From contig NZ_QRNF01000003.1 in the NCBI RefSeq assembly GCF_003474435.1, positions 62,001 through 126,000 of the forward strand: a stretch of 64,000 bases of DNA. Reading direction: 5' to 3'. The translations under genes and the position numbers were made by a program. The notes beneath the pieces are model-generated. The model saw nothing but the letters and a program-made list of their open reading frames with translations, did no database searches and had not been told where the DNA came from. Shown here piece after piece: positions 27,168-37,003 of the stretch. This DNA is from Ruminococcus sp. AF46-10NS. GTDB taxonomy: Bacteria > Bacillota > Clostridia > Lachnospirales > Lachnospiraceae. Numbering within the stretch: position 1 is the first letter of the stretch; every line of letters starts with the position of its first letter.

Positions 27168-28091
27168 ATGAAAAAACGTCACGTAAATCTTCTTCTTGCA
27201 ATGGTAAGTGCATCTGCTCTGATGCTTGGTTCCATGCCGGTACTGGCAGAAAGCGATTCTGCAAAGACAGAATCCAGTGGAGATGCAGAGACTGCCGATG
27301 ATAAGGATGCATCAGCAGATAAAGAGAGTACACTGGAAGATGGTGTCTACACCGCTGAGTTTGCCACAGACAGCAGCATGTTCCACGTAAATGAGGCGAA
27401 TGATAAAAAAGGAGAACTTACAGTCAAGGATGGAAAGATGACCATCCATGTAAGTCTGGTTTCAAAAAAAATCGTAAATCTGTTTGCCGGAACAGCTGAA
27501 GATGCTCAGAAAGATGGAGCAGAGATTATTGAGCCGACCACAGATACTGTAAAATACAGTGACGGCTATACGGAGGAGGTGTACGGATTCGATATCCCGG
27601 TACCTGCCATTGACGAGGAGTTTGACGTAGCAATCCTGGGTGAAAAAGGTAAATGGTACGACCATAAAGTAAGTATCAAGAATCCGGTAAAAGATGATGC
27701 TGCAACAGAAAAAGCCGATGATTCTGACAAGAAATCCGATGGCAAGAAACTGGAGGACCTGAAGCTTGAGGACGGAACTTATGAGACAGAAGTAACTCTT
27801 ACAGGCGGTACAGGAAAAGCAACTGTGGAATCTCCTGCAAAGGTAGAGATCAAGGACAAAGAAGCGACAGCGACCATCATCTGGAGCAGCCCGAATTACG
27901 ATTATATGATCGTTGACGGTGAGAAATATGAGCCTGTAAATAAAGACGGAAACTCTACATTTGAAATTCCGGTCAGTGTTTTTGATGCAGAGATGGAAGT
28001 GACTGCAGATACAGTGGCCATGAGCACTCCTCATGAAATCGACTACACCCTGAATTTTGATTCTTCAAGCATGAAAAAGGCAGACAAATGA
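27168..28091 (+). CDS. Secreted two-domain protein next to importer genes
   Basis: About 307 residues. A signal peptide (MKKRHVNLLLAMVSASALMLGSMPVLA) is followed by two related beta-rich modules joined by an acidic, lysine-rich linker. Module 1 begins LEDGVYTAEFATDSSM (about residues 55-170) and module 2 begins LEDGTYETEVTLTGG (about 200-300), so an internal duplication is visible. Overall character resembles NEAT-like ligand-binding domains of surface haem proteins, but the key residues of NEAT domains cannot be checked by eye. It overlaps the substrate-binding protein gene (ATGA), so it is co-translated with the importer. A role in capturing haem, a corrinoid or a metal complex is inference. 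Confidence 0.6.
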   Translation: MKKRHVNLLLAMVSASALMLGSMPVLAESDSAKTESSGDAETADDKDASADKESTLEDGVYTAEFATDSSMFHVNEANDKKGELTVKDGKMTIHVSLVSKKIVNLFAGTAEDAQKDGAEIIEPTTDTVKYSDGYTEEVYGFDIPVPAIDEEFDVAILGEKGKWYDHKVSIKNPVKDDAATEKADDSDKKSDGKKLEDLKLEDGTYETEVTLTGGTGKATVESPAKVEIKDKEATATIIWSSPNYDYMIVDGEKYEPVNKDGNSTFEIPVSVFDAEMEVTADTVAMSTPHEIDYTLNFDSSSMKKADK

Positions 28092-29233
28092 AAAAAATAA
28101 TCTCCTACATATTTCTGACGATAGCTCTTATCCTGGGCTGTACACTGGGCGTACAGGCAGCTGAAAAAGAGCATACACCTGCAGATATCCCGGGACTTAC
28201 TTTTGACCACAGTATGGAGCTTTCCTATGCGAAAGAGTTCAATGTGGACTATTATGATGACGGTTACGCACTGATCACCATTGATCAGGAAGGGCAGTTT
28301 CTTGTAGTCCCGGAGGGAAAAGAAGCTCCGGAAGGCCTGGACAGTGATATCGCAGTGCTGAAACAGCCATTGGATCATATTTATATGGTGGCAACTTCCG
28401 CTATGGATCTTTTCCGCGCTATTGACGGAATCGACAGCATCAATCTTTCCGGTACAAAAGAGGACGGATGGTATATCCAGGAAGCGAAGGATGCCATGGA
28501 ACAGAATAAGATGATCTATGCAGGCAAATACAGTGCACCGGATTATGAGCTGATCTTAAATGAAGGCTGTGATCTGGCAATCGAGTCCACCATGATCCAC
28601 CATAATCCGGAAGTTCAGGAAAAACTGGAGCAGTTTGGAATCCCTGTTATGGTAGAGCGTTCCAGCTACGAGAGCCATCCGCTTGGAAGAACAGAATGGA
28701 TGAAGCTTTATGCAGTTCTCCTTGGAAAAGAAGATCTCGCAGAAAAAGTTTTCAAGGAGCAGACAGACAAGCTGGATAAAGTTCTCACAGCAGATAAGAC
28801 AGACAAGACCGTAGCGTTCTTTTATATCAACTCTGTAGGCGCAGTAAATGTGCGAAAGAGCGGAGATTATGTTTCTGAGATGATTTCTCTTGCAGGTGGC
28901 AATTATGTCCCTGAAGACACAGGAGAGAATGATAATGCCCTTTCCACTATGAATATGCAGATGGAAGAATTTTACGCGAAAGCGAAAGATGCAGATTATA
29001 TCATCTACAACAGCACAATTGACGGAGAGCTGAATACTATAGATGAACTTCTTTCCAAGAGCGAGCTTCTTGCAGATTTCAAGGCTGTAAAGAACGGCAA
29101 TGTCTGGTGCACAGGTAAAAATCTTTTCCAGGAGACAACGGGGCTTGGAACTATGATCGAGGATATCCACACCATGCTTACCAGTGACGATGATTCTCTG
29201 GATGAGCTGACCTATATGCATCGTTTGAAATAA
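28088..29233 (+). CDS. ABC transporter substrate-binding protein, BtuF/FepB type
   Basis: A 381-residue exported protein with an N-terminal signal whose LILGC could be a lipobox. The fold is the two-lobe periplasmic binding protein class (PF01497): LDSDIAVLKQPLDHIYMVATSAM, LILNEGCDLAIESTM, the repeating helix-strand units, and TVAFFYINSVGAVNVRKSGDYVSEMISLAGG in the second lobe. It binds a large ligand, such as a siderophore, haem or corrinoid, for the permease and ATPase that follow. The start overlaps the secreted two-domain gene. The upstream cbiK and B12 riboswitch hint at a corrinoid, but that is inference. Confidence 0.88.
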   Translation: MKKIISYIFLTIALILGCTLGVQAAEKEHTPADIPGLTFDHSMELSYAKEFNVDYYDDGYALITIDQEGQFLVVPEGKEAPEGLDSDIAVLKQPLDHIYMVATSAMDLFRAIDGIDSINLSGTKEDGWYIQEAKDAMEQNKMIYAGKYSAPDYELILNEGCDLAIESTMIHHNPEVQEKLEQFGIPVMVERSSYESHPLGRTEWMKLYAVLLGKEDLAEKVFKEQTDKLDKVLTADKTDKTVAFFYINSVGAVNVRKSGDYVSEMISLAGGNYVPEDTGENDNALSTMNMQMEEFYAKAKDADYIIYNSTIDGELNTIDELLSKSELLADFKAVKNGNVWCTGKNLFQETTGLGTMIEDIHTMLTSDDDSLDELTYMHRLK

Positions 29234-29267
29234 ATAAAGACAGCCGACCTGTCAGGTTCGGACAGAA

Positions 29268-29304
29268 AGATCAGGCGGATCAGGCAGACAGATCCGCCTG
29301 ATCT
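29268..29304 (+). repeat. Perfect 14-bp inverted repeat
   Basis: AGATCAGGCGGATC and GATCCGCCTGATCT pair perfectly around a 9-base loop, between the binding protein and permease genes. It has no T run, so it is more likely to protect the 3' end of the binding-protein transcript or cause partial termination, giving more binding protein than permease. Confidence 0.75.
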
Positions 29305-29335
29305 GTTGTAAATAAGGAGGGAGATATACAGAAAA

Positions 29336-30355
29336 ATGAACGATCGAAAACGTACAGTACGGTACGGGATTTCATTTGTGATCCTTGCAGTACTGCTGAT
29401 AATTTTATTTATATGGAATGTAAATTCCGGAAGTATCCATCTCTCTGTGAATGAGATCCTGAATATCATATTCAAACGTCAGGGAGATCAGACTTCCTAT
29501 AATATTGTGTGGGAGATCCGTCTTCCGCGAATTCTGGCAGTTATCATCCTGGGCGGAGCACTGTCCGTATCCGGATTTCTGCTGCAGACATTTTTTAACA
29601 ACCCTATTGCAGGACCTTTTGTACTTGGAATTTCCTCCGGAGCCAAGCTGGTTGTTGCGCTGCTTATGATTTTTCTTTTAAGCAGATCTGTATCTATCGG
29701 TTCCGGAGGCATGATTCTGGCTGCTTTTGCAGGCTCAATGATCGCCATGGGTTTTGTGCTCCTTGTTGCAAAAAAAGTCCACAACATGTCCATGCTGGTA
29801 ATCAGCGGCGTTATGATCGGCTATATCTGTTCAGCTGTCACGGATTTTGTGGTAACGTTTGCAGATGATTCCAATATTGTCAATCTGCACAACTGGTCAC
29901 TGGGAAGCTTTTCAGGAATGACCTGGGGAAATGTAAGAACTATGGCAGTGGTAGTACTGGTCGCAATGGTGATCGTATTTTTTATGTCAAAACCCATCAG
30001 CGCGTATCAGTTGGGAGAGACTTACGCCCAGAACATGGGAGTGAATATCAGGCTGTTCCGGATATTTCTGATACTGCTTTCCAGTATTCTTTCTGCCTGT
30101 GTTACTGCTTTTGCAGGACCGATCTCATTTGTTGGAATCGCGGTTCCCCATATTGCAAAAAGCCTTCTGAAGACAGCAAAGCCGATCCTGGTGATTCCGG
30201 CCTGCTTCCTGGGCGGTGCGGTGTTCTGCCTGTTCTGCGACCTGATCGCAAGGACAGTTTTTGCGCCAACAGAGCTCAGTATCAGTTCTGTGACAGCTGT
30301 ATTTGGAGCACCGGTGGTTATCTATATTATGATTCACAGACAGCAGAGGATATAA
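29336..30355 (+). CDS. FecCD/BtuC-family ABC permease
   Basis: A 339-residue permease with about ten membrane helices. Typical FecCD motifs are seen: WEIRLPRILAVIILGGALSVSGFLLQTFFNNPIAGPFVLGISSGA, LVISGVMIGYICSA, NWSLGSFSG, LSACVTAFAGPISFVGIAVPHIAK and the end GAPVVIYIM. It forms the membrane channel of a type II importer. Four bases separate it from the ATPase gene. The substrate is decided by the binding protein and is not certain. Confidence 0.92.
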   Translation: MNDRKRTVRYGISFVILAVLLIILFIWNVNSGSIHLSVNEILNIIFKRQGDQTSYNIVWEIRLPRILAVIILGGALSVSGFLLQTFFNNPIAGPFVLGISSGAKLVVALLMIFLLSRSVSIGSGGMILAAFAGSMIAMGFVLLVAKKVHNMSMLVISGVMIGYICSAVTDFVVTFADDSNIVNLHNWSLGSFSGMTWGNVRTMAVVVLVAMVIVFFMSKPISAYQLGETYAQNMGVNIRLFRIFLILLSSILSACVTAFAGPISFVGIAVPHIAKSLLKTAKPILVIPACFLGGAVFCLFCDLIARTVFAPTELSISSVTAVFGAPVVIYIMIHRQQRI

Positions 30356-30358
30356 GAG

Positions 30359-31461
30359 ATGAAATCATATTTTTTTTATACAGATCAGCTTACTGTAGGT
30401 TATGATGGAAAACCGCTGATCAGAGAAATTAATATCAGGCTGAATAAGGGAGAAATTCTGACGCTGATCGGTCCTAACGGAGCTGGCAAATCTACTATTC
30501 TGAAAAGTATCACAAGACAGCTTTCCCTGATCAGCGGAACTGTATATCTGGAACAGGCAGAAATGAGCCGTATGACCAACAAAGAAGTTTCAAAAAAACT
30601 GGCTGTTGTGCTTACTGAGCGGATGAGGCCGGAGCTTATGACCTGCGAGGATGTAGTGGCAACCGGCCGCTATCCTTATACGGGGACTTTGGGGATTCTT
30701 TCTGAAGAGGATAAGCAGAAGGTTCGAAATGCCATGGAGATGGTTCATGCATGGGACTTAAAAGACCGGGATTTTACAGCTATCAGCGACGGACAACGCC
30801 AGAGGATCCTCCTCGCAAGGGCAATCTGTCAGGAGCCGGAGATCATTATCCTGGATGAACCTACCTCATTTCTGGATGTCCGCCATAAGCTGGAACTGCT
30901 TGCTATCCTGAAAAAAATGGTTCTGGAAAAACAGGTGACGGTGATCATGTCTCTTCATGAGCTGGATCTTGCCCAGAAAATATCCGATCAGGTGATCTGT
31001 GTTCATGGAGATTACATTGAGAAATACGGTACACCGGAAGAGATTTTTACATCAGATTATATTAAAAAACTTTACGGGATCACCCGTGGAAGCTACAATG
31101 CGGAGTTTGGATGTGTGGAGATGGAGCCACCATCGGAGAACCGGAGATATTTGTGATCGGAGGCAACGGAAGTGGGATTCCGGTATATCGTAAACTTCAG
31201 AGACAGGGAATTCCTTTTATCACAGGAGTTCTTCATACCAATGATGCGGATTATCAGGTGGCAAGGGAGCTTGCCGCTAAGGTGATCACTGAGAAACCTT
31301 TTGAGTGCATTTCACGGGAGAATTATCAGAAGGCACTGGAGGCTATGAAAAAATGCAGGGAAGTTTACTGTCCGCTGAAAGATTTCGGCACCATGAATGC
31401 CAGAAATCAGGAATTGCTGAAAGAGGCGGAAAAGTTGGGAAAATTAAAGAAAATCGGATAA
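30359..31461 (+). CDS. ABC importer ATPase with C-terminal extension (apparent frameshift)
   Basis: A FepC/BtuD-type ATPase with Walker A (GPNGAGKST), the signature stretch DGQRQRILLARAI, Walker B (IIILDEPTSF) and the H-loop (SLHELD). The first frame stops at 31154, but a second frame continues with FVIGGNGSGIPVYRKLQRQGIPFITGVLHTND..VAREL and ends at 31461. Adding one base near 31133 joins them into about 367 residues. The added 100-residue domain has a GGNGSG loop, like a nucleotide- or ligand-binding fold, and is unusual for this ATPase class. It closes the importer operon, ahead of a terminator. Confidence 0.82.
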
Positions 31462-31496
31462 TATCTATATAGAGCGACAGTATATTGGGTATTTGG

Positions 31497-31527
31497 AGAG
31501 ACCATTTCTCAGAGATGGTCTTTTTTT
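31497..31527 (+). terminator. Intrinsic terminator of the importer operon
   Basis: AGACCAT and ATGGTCT form a perfect 7-bp stem with a 9-base loop, followed by a seven-T run. Confidence 0.9.
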
Positions 31528-31655
31528 AATTACAAATATCTATACAACTGTGTTATAATATGAAACAGAAAAAACGTCAGTAAACTTATAGCAGCAGTTT
31601 ATAAAAAAGCTATAGTACAATTAACCTGAAAAGTCATAAATTGGAGGGAAATTCA

Positions 31656-33368
31656 ATGAAGAAAAGAAATTTGATCGCAGCATTACTCTGCAGTGCATGC
31701 CTTGTTGCGGGCAGCGTAAATCCAGTAATGGCAGACGCGGCCAGGGTAGTGACACTTGGTGCAGATCTCACAGACGCCCAGAAACAGACCATGATGAAAT
31801 ATTTTAACGTAAGTTCTGATCAGGTACAGATCATGACGATCACCAATCAGGATGAACATAATCATTTGGATAATATCGCACCGCAGTCCCAGATAGGTTC
31901 CAGAACTTTAGCTGCGCATATGTAAAGCCTACACAGTCCGGCGGAATCAAGGTTCGAACAGCGAATCTGAACTGGGTAACAGGAAATATGATCGCAACCA
32001 CACTTTCCACATCAGGAGTGAAGAACTGCGAAGTTGTTGCAGCCTGCCCGATGGAAGTATCAGGAACAGGTGCTCTTACAGGTATCCAGATGGCATATGA
32101 GCAGGCCAGTGGAAAGAAGCTTGACGAGACCAAGACAAAACTTGCAAACGAAGAGATGGTAGTTACCGGAAATCTTGCAGATCAGGTTGGAAAGAATGAG
32201 GCAACTACAGTTGTAAACCAGTCCAAGATGGACGTGATCCAGAACAATGTTCAGAATGCAGATGAGATCCAGAATATTGTTATCAATGTGGCAGAGCAGA
32301 ACAATGTTTCTGTAAGCCAGGAGGAGATTGACAAGATCGTATCTCTCTCGAGAAGATTGCAGAGCAGGGCTACAATTACGATGATGTAAAAGAAACTCTG
32401 GAGCAGGTTAATGAGAACACAACCGGCCAGGCGTCTTCAGGTGATGATACTCTGGACGGAGAGAACAAAGATGATACTGTAGAGGTTGACGGTGATTCAG
32501 ATGATATCACGAACAGTGTAGATGACAGCGTACTTGGTGATGATGTGATCCAGAGTTCTACAGAAGATCCCACACTTGAGATCGAGACAGATAATTCTTC
32601 GGACAGTAGTGACGGAAACGGAACAGGAATCCCAGATGCAACAGATGACGGAACTTACAGCGAAAGCGATTCCGATGAGAGTGCATCTGACGAAAGCAGC
32701 AGCTCTGACGAAAGCGGCAGCTCTGATGAGACAGCATCCGATGAGAACGCATCCGAGGGAACTGATCAGGAAGAGAACTCTTCCGATGAAGCAGGAATCC
32801 GGAAGCAACAGAGGATGGAACTTACAGTGAAGACGGTTCCGATGAGAGTGCATCTGATGAGGCTGCATCCACAGAGACTGACAGCACAGAACCTGATACT
32901 TCTGTACTCAGCGAGGAAGCTAAGAATAATTATGATAAACTTGCACTTTTTGTAAAAGGAGAGTATGAGGGAGATGCAGATTCCCTTCTGGCCGCAACTG
33001 AGAGCACAGAGGAAGTTGCCACAGTGACACTGGATGAGCAGACAGGTAAGAATCTGGCTGCTACAGTTGAGAAGGACTACTACGATATCCTCAATAATGG
33101 AACAGATTCCTATGAGGCAGATGGAACTGAAACTTACCAGAGTACAGAGCTTAACATGATGGACAGGAAGCTGAAGAAACTCTTTGGTATTGGTGCTGCA
33201 GAGGATGGCACAGATGAGAATGCAGATGTCACAGACGAGACAAAAGCTCTTCTTGCAGATGTGACAGAGGAAGATAAGCAGACACTTTATAAAGATACTA
33301 TGAAATTCCTTGCAGGACTTTACGGCGAGAACACAGACTCCGCTGCAGACGAGTCCACAGCAGAGTAA
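31656..33368 (+). CDS. Secreted DUF1002 protein with acidic C-terminal region (three apparent frameshifts)
   Basis: A signal peptide (IAALLCSACLVAGSVNPVMA) leads into a DUF1002 domain (LGADLTDAQKQTMMKYF, YVKPTQSGGIKV, GTGALTGIQMAYE, ADQVGKNEATTVV). A highly acidic, serine-rich stretch follows (ESDSDESASDESSSS), then a C-terminal region with LDEQTGKNL. The frame breaks near 31908, 32346 and 32795, each fixed by one extra base, giving about 571 residues. DUF1002 proteins are Firmicute secreted proteins of unknown role. The ATG at 31656 follows GGAGGG. Three breaks in one gene are the densest such run in the window. Confidence 0.7.
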
Positions 33369-33411
33369 TAACGTAATATACTTGAAAAATAAATAACAGA
33401 GAATGGATATG

Positions 33412-33455
33412 ATCCGCAGCGGAGAGCTTTTGGCAGTCTCTGCTGCGGATTTTTC
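33412..33455 (+). terminator. Intrinsic terminator
   Basis: ATCCGCAGC and GCTGCGGAT form a perfect 9-bp stem, followed by TTTT. The remaining bases up to the next gene (about 33456-33669) hold no recognisable feature apart from a ribosome site. Confidence 0.85.
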
Positions 33456-33669
33456 TGTGGTGAAGTTACCGGAAAATACTCTTCTGATTCTATGAATTTT
33501 TTATGATTTATATTAAGGATTCAGGTAAGCACTGGAAAAATGATTTTTTCTGTGATAGAATTGTCCTTAAATTGGTTTATACGCAAGCGGGAGCGACAGT
33601 GAAGGAGGATTTTTATCCGTCTGGGCTTTAAGCTGCCGCGGGAAATGAGAAAGGGAAAAGGTAGAATTT

Positions 33670-34872
33670 ATGAGCCTGGCAGTAGTAACATTAAAAAAAG
33701 GCGAAGGCAGATTCCTGAAATCAGGGGGACTCTGGGTATATGATAATGAGATCGCGAGCATCATGGGAAGCTTCAACAACGGAGATATCGTGCTGGTCCA
33801 CGACTTTGACGGTTATCCGATGGGAAGAGGATTTATTAACACCAATTCCAGGATTGCGATCCGTATGCTTACCAGAGACGAACATACAGAGATCACCGAG
33901 GAGTTTTTAAGACAGCGCGTCCGTGACGCATGGGATTACCGCAGGAAAGTGGTTGATACCGGAAGCTGCCGTATTATCTTCGGAGAGGCTGATTTTCTTC
34001 CGGGACTTGTTGTAGACAAGTTTTCGGATGTTCTTGTTGTCCAGTCCCTGGCACTGGGAATCGACCGACTGAAGGACACTGTCATCCGCGTTTTGAAAGA
34101 GATTCTGGAAGAAGACGGAATTCACATCAGAGGTGTGTATGAGAGAAGTGATGCCAAGGTACGCCGCCAGGAAGGAATGGAACTTACCAAGGGATTTATC
34201 GGAGAAGAATTTCCGACTGTTGTTCAGATCGAAGAGAATGGCGTGAAGTATGAAGTAGATATCAAGGACGGACAGAAGACAGGATTTTTCCTGGATCAGA
34301 AATACAACCGTCTGGCGATTCAGAGACTCTGTAAAGGAGCGAAAGTTCTGGATTGCTTTACACATACAGGATCTTTTGCCCTCAATGCTGGAATTGCAGG
34401 GGCCAGGAGCGTAACTGGTGTGGATGCTTCTGAGACAGCCGTAAAGCAGGCAACACGCAACGCAGAACTTAACGGGTTGGGCGAAAAGGTGAAATTCATC
34501 TGCGAGGATGTTTTTGAACTGCTTCCGGAACTTGAGGAGAAAGGCGAAAAATTTGATGTGGTCATCCTTGATCCGCCGGCCTTCACGAAGTCCAGAAGTT
34601 CTGTGAAGAACGCAGTAAAAGGATACCGCGAGATCAACCTTCGGGCTATGCGTCTTGTAAAAGACGGCGGTTTCCTGGCAACCTGCTCCTGTTCTCATTT
34701 TATGACATATGAACTTTTTACGCAGACCATCGGACAGGCGGCGAAGAACGTTCATAAGAGACTGCGTCAGGTAGAATACCGCACACAGGCCCCGGATCAT
34801 CCAATCCTCTGGTCAGCAGACGAGTCCTATTATCTGAAATTCTACATTTTCCAGGTATGCAATGACAGGTAA
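33670..34872 (+). CDS. Class I SAM-dependent rRNA methyltransferase, RlmI-like
   Basis: A 400-residue protein with an N-terminal PUA domain (GRFLKSGGLWVYDNEI..GDIVLVHDFDG) and a C-terminal Rossmann methyltransferase: LDCFTHTGSFALNAGIAGA is the SAM-binding motif, VDASETAVKQATRNAELNG the next strand and ILDPPAFTKS the catalytic motif. Architecture fits RlmI-type 23S rRNA 5-methylcytosine methyltransferases. A small membrane gene follows 41 bp later. Confidence 0.88.
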   Translation: MSLAVVTLKKGEGRFLKSGGLWVYDNEIASIMGSFNNGDIVLVHDFDGYPMGRGFINTNSRIAIRMLTRDEHTEITEEFLRQRVRDAWDYRRKVVDTGSCRIIFGEADFLPGLVVDKFSDVLVVQSLALGIDRLKDTVIRVLKEILEEDGIHIRGVYERSDAKVRRQEGMELTKGFIGEEFPTVVQIEENGVKYEVDIKDGQKTGFFLDQKYNRLAIQRLCKGAKVLDCFTHTGSFALNAGIAGARSVTGVDASETAVKQATRNAELNGLGEKVKFICEDVFELLPELEEKGEKFDVVILDPPAFTKSRSSVKNAVKGYREINLRAMRLVKDGGFLATCSCSHFMTYELFTQTIGQAAKNVHKRLRQVEYRTQAPDHPILWSADESYYLKFYIFQVCNDR

Positions 34873-34913
34873 AAGTGCCATTGTAATGGTAAATGTAAAG
34901 GAGACAGATTTTT

Positions 34914-35327
34914 ATGAGAGACAAATTTAATAAATTTATGCAGGGACGCTACGGTGTAGACAATCTTTCCAGATTTACAATGGGAGCTGCCCTGGTACTG
35001 ATCATACTCACTATGTTTGTGAACATTGTGAACCGCAGCGTGGGAAGCGTTCTTGATTTCCTAGGGATAGCGGCTATCGTGTATGCGTATTTCCGTATTT
35101 TTTCCAGAGATATCCAGAAGCGTTATGAGGAGAATCAGAAATATCTTGCGATGACATCGAAGTTTCGTCTTCGTTTCAATAAAGAAAAAAATTTAATGAA
35201 ACAGAGAAAAACTCATCACATCTATAACTGTCCAGGCTGCGGACAGAAGATCCGTATTCCAAAAGGCAAGGGAAAGATCGAGATTGACTGTCCGAAATGC
35301 CACACGAAATTCGTAAAGAGGAGCTGA
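34914..35327 (+). CDS. Small membrane protein with C-terminal zinc ribbon
   Basis: A 137-residue protein: two hydrophobic segments (FTMGAALVLIILTMFVNIV, VLDFLGIAAIVYAYF) and a basic cytosolic part, then a zinc-ribbon-like end with CPGCGQ and CPKCHTKF (CxxC-X16-18-CxxC). The function is unknown. It is one base from the DUF5685 gene and the J-domain gene overlaps that one, so the three form an operon. Confidence 0.7.
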   Translation: MRDKFNKFMQGRYGVDNLSRFTMGAALVLIILTMFVNIVNRSVGSVLDFLGIAAIVYAYFRIFSRDIQKRYEENQKYLAMTSKFRLRFNKEKNLMKQRKTHHIYNCPGCGQKIRIPKGKGKIEIDCPKCHTKFVKRS

Positions 35328-35328
35328 C

Positions 35329-36177
35329 ATGTTCGGATATGTGACAGTCAATAAACCTGAGATCAAATTCAAAGATTTTGATATGTACCGTTCTTTTTAC
35401 TGCGGATTGTGCCGTGAGCTGCGGGAGCGGTGCGGGATTCCGGGGCAGATATCCCTGACTTATGATATGACTTTTGTGGTACTGCTTCTGAGCGGGCTCT
35501 ATGAGCCACCTACCAGAAAAGGAAAATCCCGGTGCGTGGTCCATCCGCTGAAAGCCCAGCCTGTGAGAAAGAATGAAATAACAGAGTACTGTGCAGACAT
35601 GAATGTGATCCTTTCTTATTATAAATGTATGGATGACTGGCAGGACGAACGGAAACCTTTCCGTTATGCATACGCTGCACTTCTTAAGAATACCGGAAAG
35701 AAATATATGTCAGGTTATCCGGAGAAAATATGTAAGATCCGGGAAGCACTTTCTGACCTTTCCGGATTTGAGAAACAGGGCGAGACAGATGTGGATCTGG
35801 TAGCAGGATGTTCTGGCAGGATCATGGAAGAAGTTCTGGCTTTTCGAAAGGACATGTGGGAGCCATCACTTCGCAGAATGGGTTTTTATCTGGGAAAATT
35901 TATCTACATTCTGGATGCTTACGATGATGTGGAGAAAGATGCAGAAAACGGAAATTACAATCCATTTCTTGAAAAATATAAGATGGAAGGGTTCGAGGAT
36001 GAGATCCGCAGGATGCTGGTCATGATGCTTTCTGAGGCATGCAGGGAATTCGAGAAACTTCCTGTCATCCGTTATGGAGACATCCTCCGGAATATTTTAT
36101 ATTCCGGCGTATGGTGCCGTTTCATGGCAATCGGACAGAAACGTAAGCAAGAACGGGAGAAAGAAAAACAATGTTAG
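35329..36177 (+). CDS. DUF5685 family protein
   Basis: A 282-residue cytosolic protein. The start [17 protein letters not shown], the Cys stretch [13 protein letters not shown] and the helical middle with [21 protein letters not shown] (an acidic DxxxD pattern) mark the DUF5685 family of Clostridia. The function is unknown. It starts one base after the zinc-ribbon gene and overlaps the J-domain gene by seven bases, so it may work with the Hsp70 co-chaperone-like protein. Confidence 0.8.
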   Translation: MFGYVTVNKPEIKFKDFDMYRSFYCGLCRELRERCGIPGQISLTYDMTFVVLLLSGLYEPPTRKGKSRCVVHPLKAQPVRKNEITEYCADMNVILSYYKCMDDWQDERKPFRYAYAALLKNTGKKYMSGYPEKICKIREALSDLSGFEKQGETDVDLVAGCSGRIMEEVLAFRKDMWEPSLRRMGFYLGKFIYILDAYDDVEKDAENGNYNPFLEKYKMEGFEDEIRRMLVMMLSEACREFEKLPVIRYGDILRNILYSGVWCRFMAIGQKRKQEREKEKQC

Positions 36178-36821
36178 ATCCATACAGTGTGCTGGGAGTT
36201 CCCAGAAACGCATCTGATGATGAAATAAAAAAAGCATACCGCAAACTCAGCAGGAAGTATCATCCGGATGCCAATATCAATAATCCGAACAAGGATCAGG
36301 CTGAGGAGAAATTTAAAGAAGTACAGCAGGCATACGAACAGATCATGAAAGAAAGGGAGTATGGCGGCAGTTCCGGCAGTGATTACGGCAGATATGGAAA
36401 TTACGGGGGATTCGGCGGTTATGGAAGCAGTGGTAATTCCACGGCCTACCAGGATGAGGAGAGTATGCGCAGACGTGCAGCAGCCAATTATGTACAGAGC
36501 GGTCATTATCAGGAAGCCATGAATGTGCTGAATTCTCTTGGCCAGAAGAATGGCGAGTGGTATTATCTGGCAGCCATGGCCAATATGGGACTTGGAAATA
36601 ATGTGACAGCCCTGGAGCAGATCCGGGAGGCAGTCCGTCAGGAACCGAACAACATGCAGTATCGTATGTTGCTTCAGCGTATGGAAGGTGGAGGTGGCTG
36701 GTATCAGCAGCAACAGGATCCTTTTGGTGGCATGCCGATGGCAGGTAATGATATGTGTGATGCCTGCTGCAGGACTATGGCCTGTGCCATGTGCTGGCCA
36801 GGTGGCATTTTCTGCTGCTGA
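36171..36821 (+). CDS. J-domain protein
   Basis: A 216-residue protein with an N-terminal J domain (residues 1-65, HPD motif in KYHPDANIN), a Gly/Tyr/Ser-rich linker ([22 protein letters not shown]), a tetratricopeptide-like helical region ([33 protein letters not shown]) and a cysteine-rich end ([21 protein letters not shown]). J proteins stimulate Hsp70. It shares an operon with DUF5685 and the zinc-ribbon protein. Clients are unknown. Confidence 0.88.
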   Translation: MLDPYSVLGVPRNASDDEIKKAYRKLSRKYHPDANINNPNKDQAEEKFKEVQQAYEQIMKEREYGGSSGSDYGRYGNYGGFGGYGSSGNSTAYQDEESMRRRAAANYVQSGHYQEAMNVLNSLGQKNGEWYYLAAMANMGLGNNVTALEQIREAVRQEPNNMQYRMLLQRMEGGGGWYQQQQDPFGGMPMAGNDMCDACCRTMACAMCWPGGIFCC

Positions 36822-36848
36822 TGTGGCAGGTTTAAAGTGTTAGTAAGG

Positions 36849-36869
36849 CGGATCCTGCAGATCCGTTTT
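36849..36869 (+). terminator. Short intrinsic terminator
   Basis: CGGATC and GATCCG pair around a 5-base loop and precede TTTT, shortly after the J-domain gene. Confidence 0.7.
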
Positions 36870-37003
36870 GCGATATAGATTGCAGAGTGTATTCAGGAGC
36901 TGTACTGGAAGAAAAATTATCCTATAGGGAACACGGGGGATATTTTCCGGACTGTGCAGACGATTAAAGACACATCTGCAGAGAAAAAGAGGAGGAAATC
37001 GTT

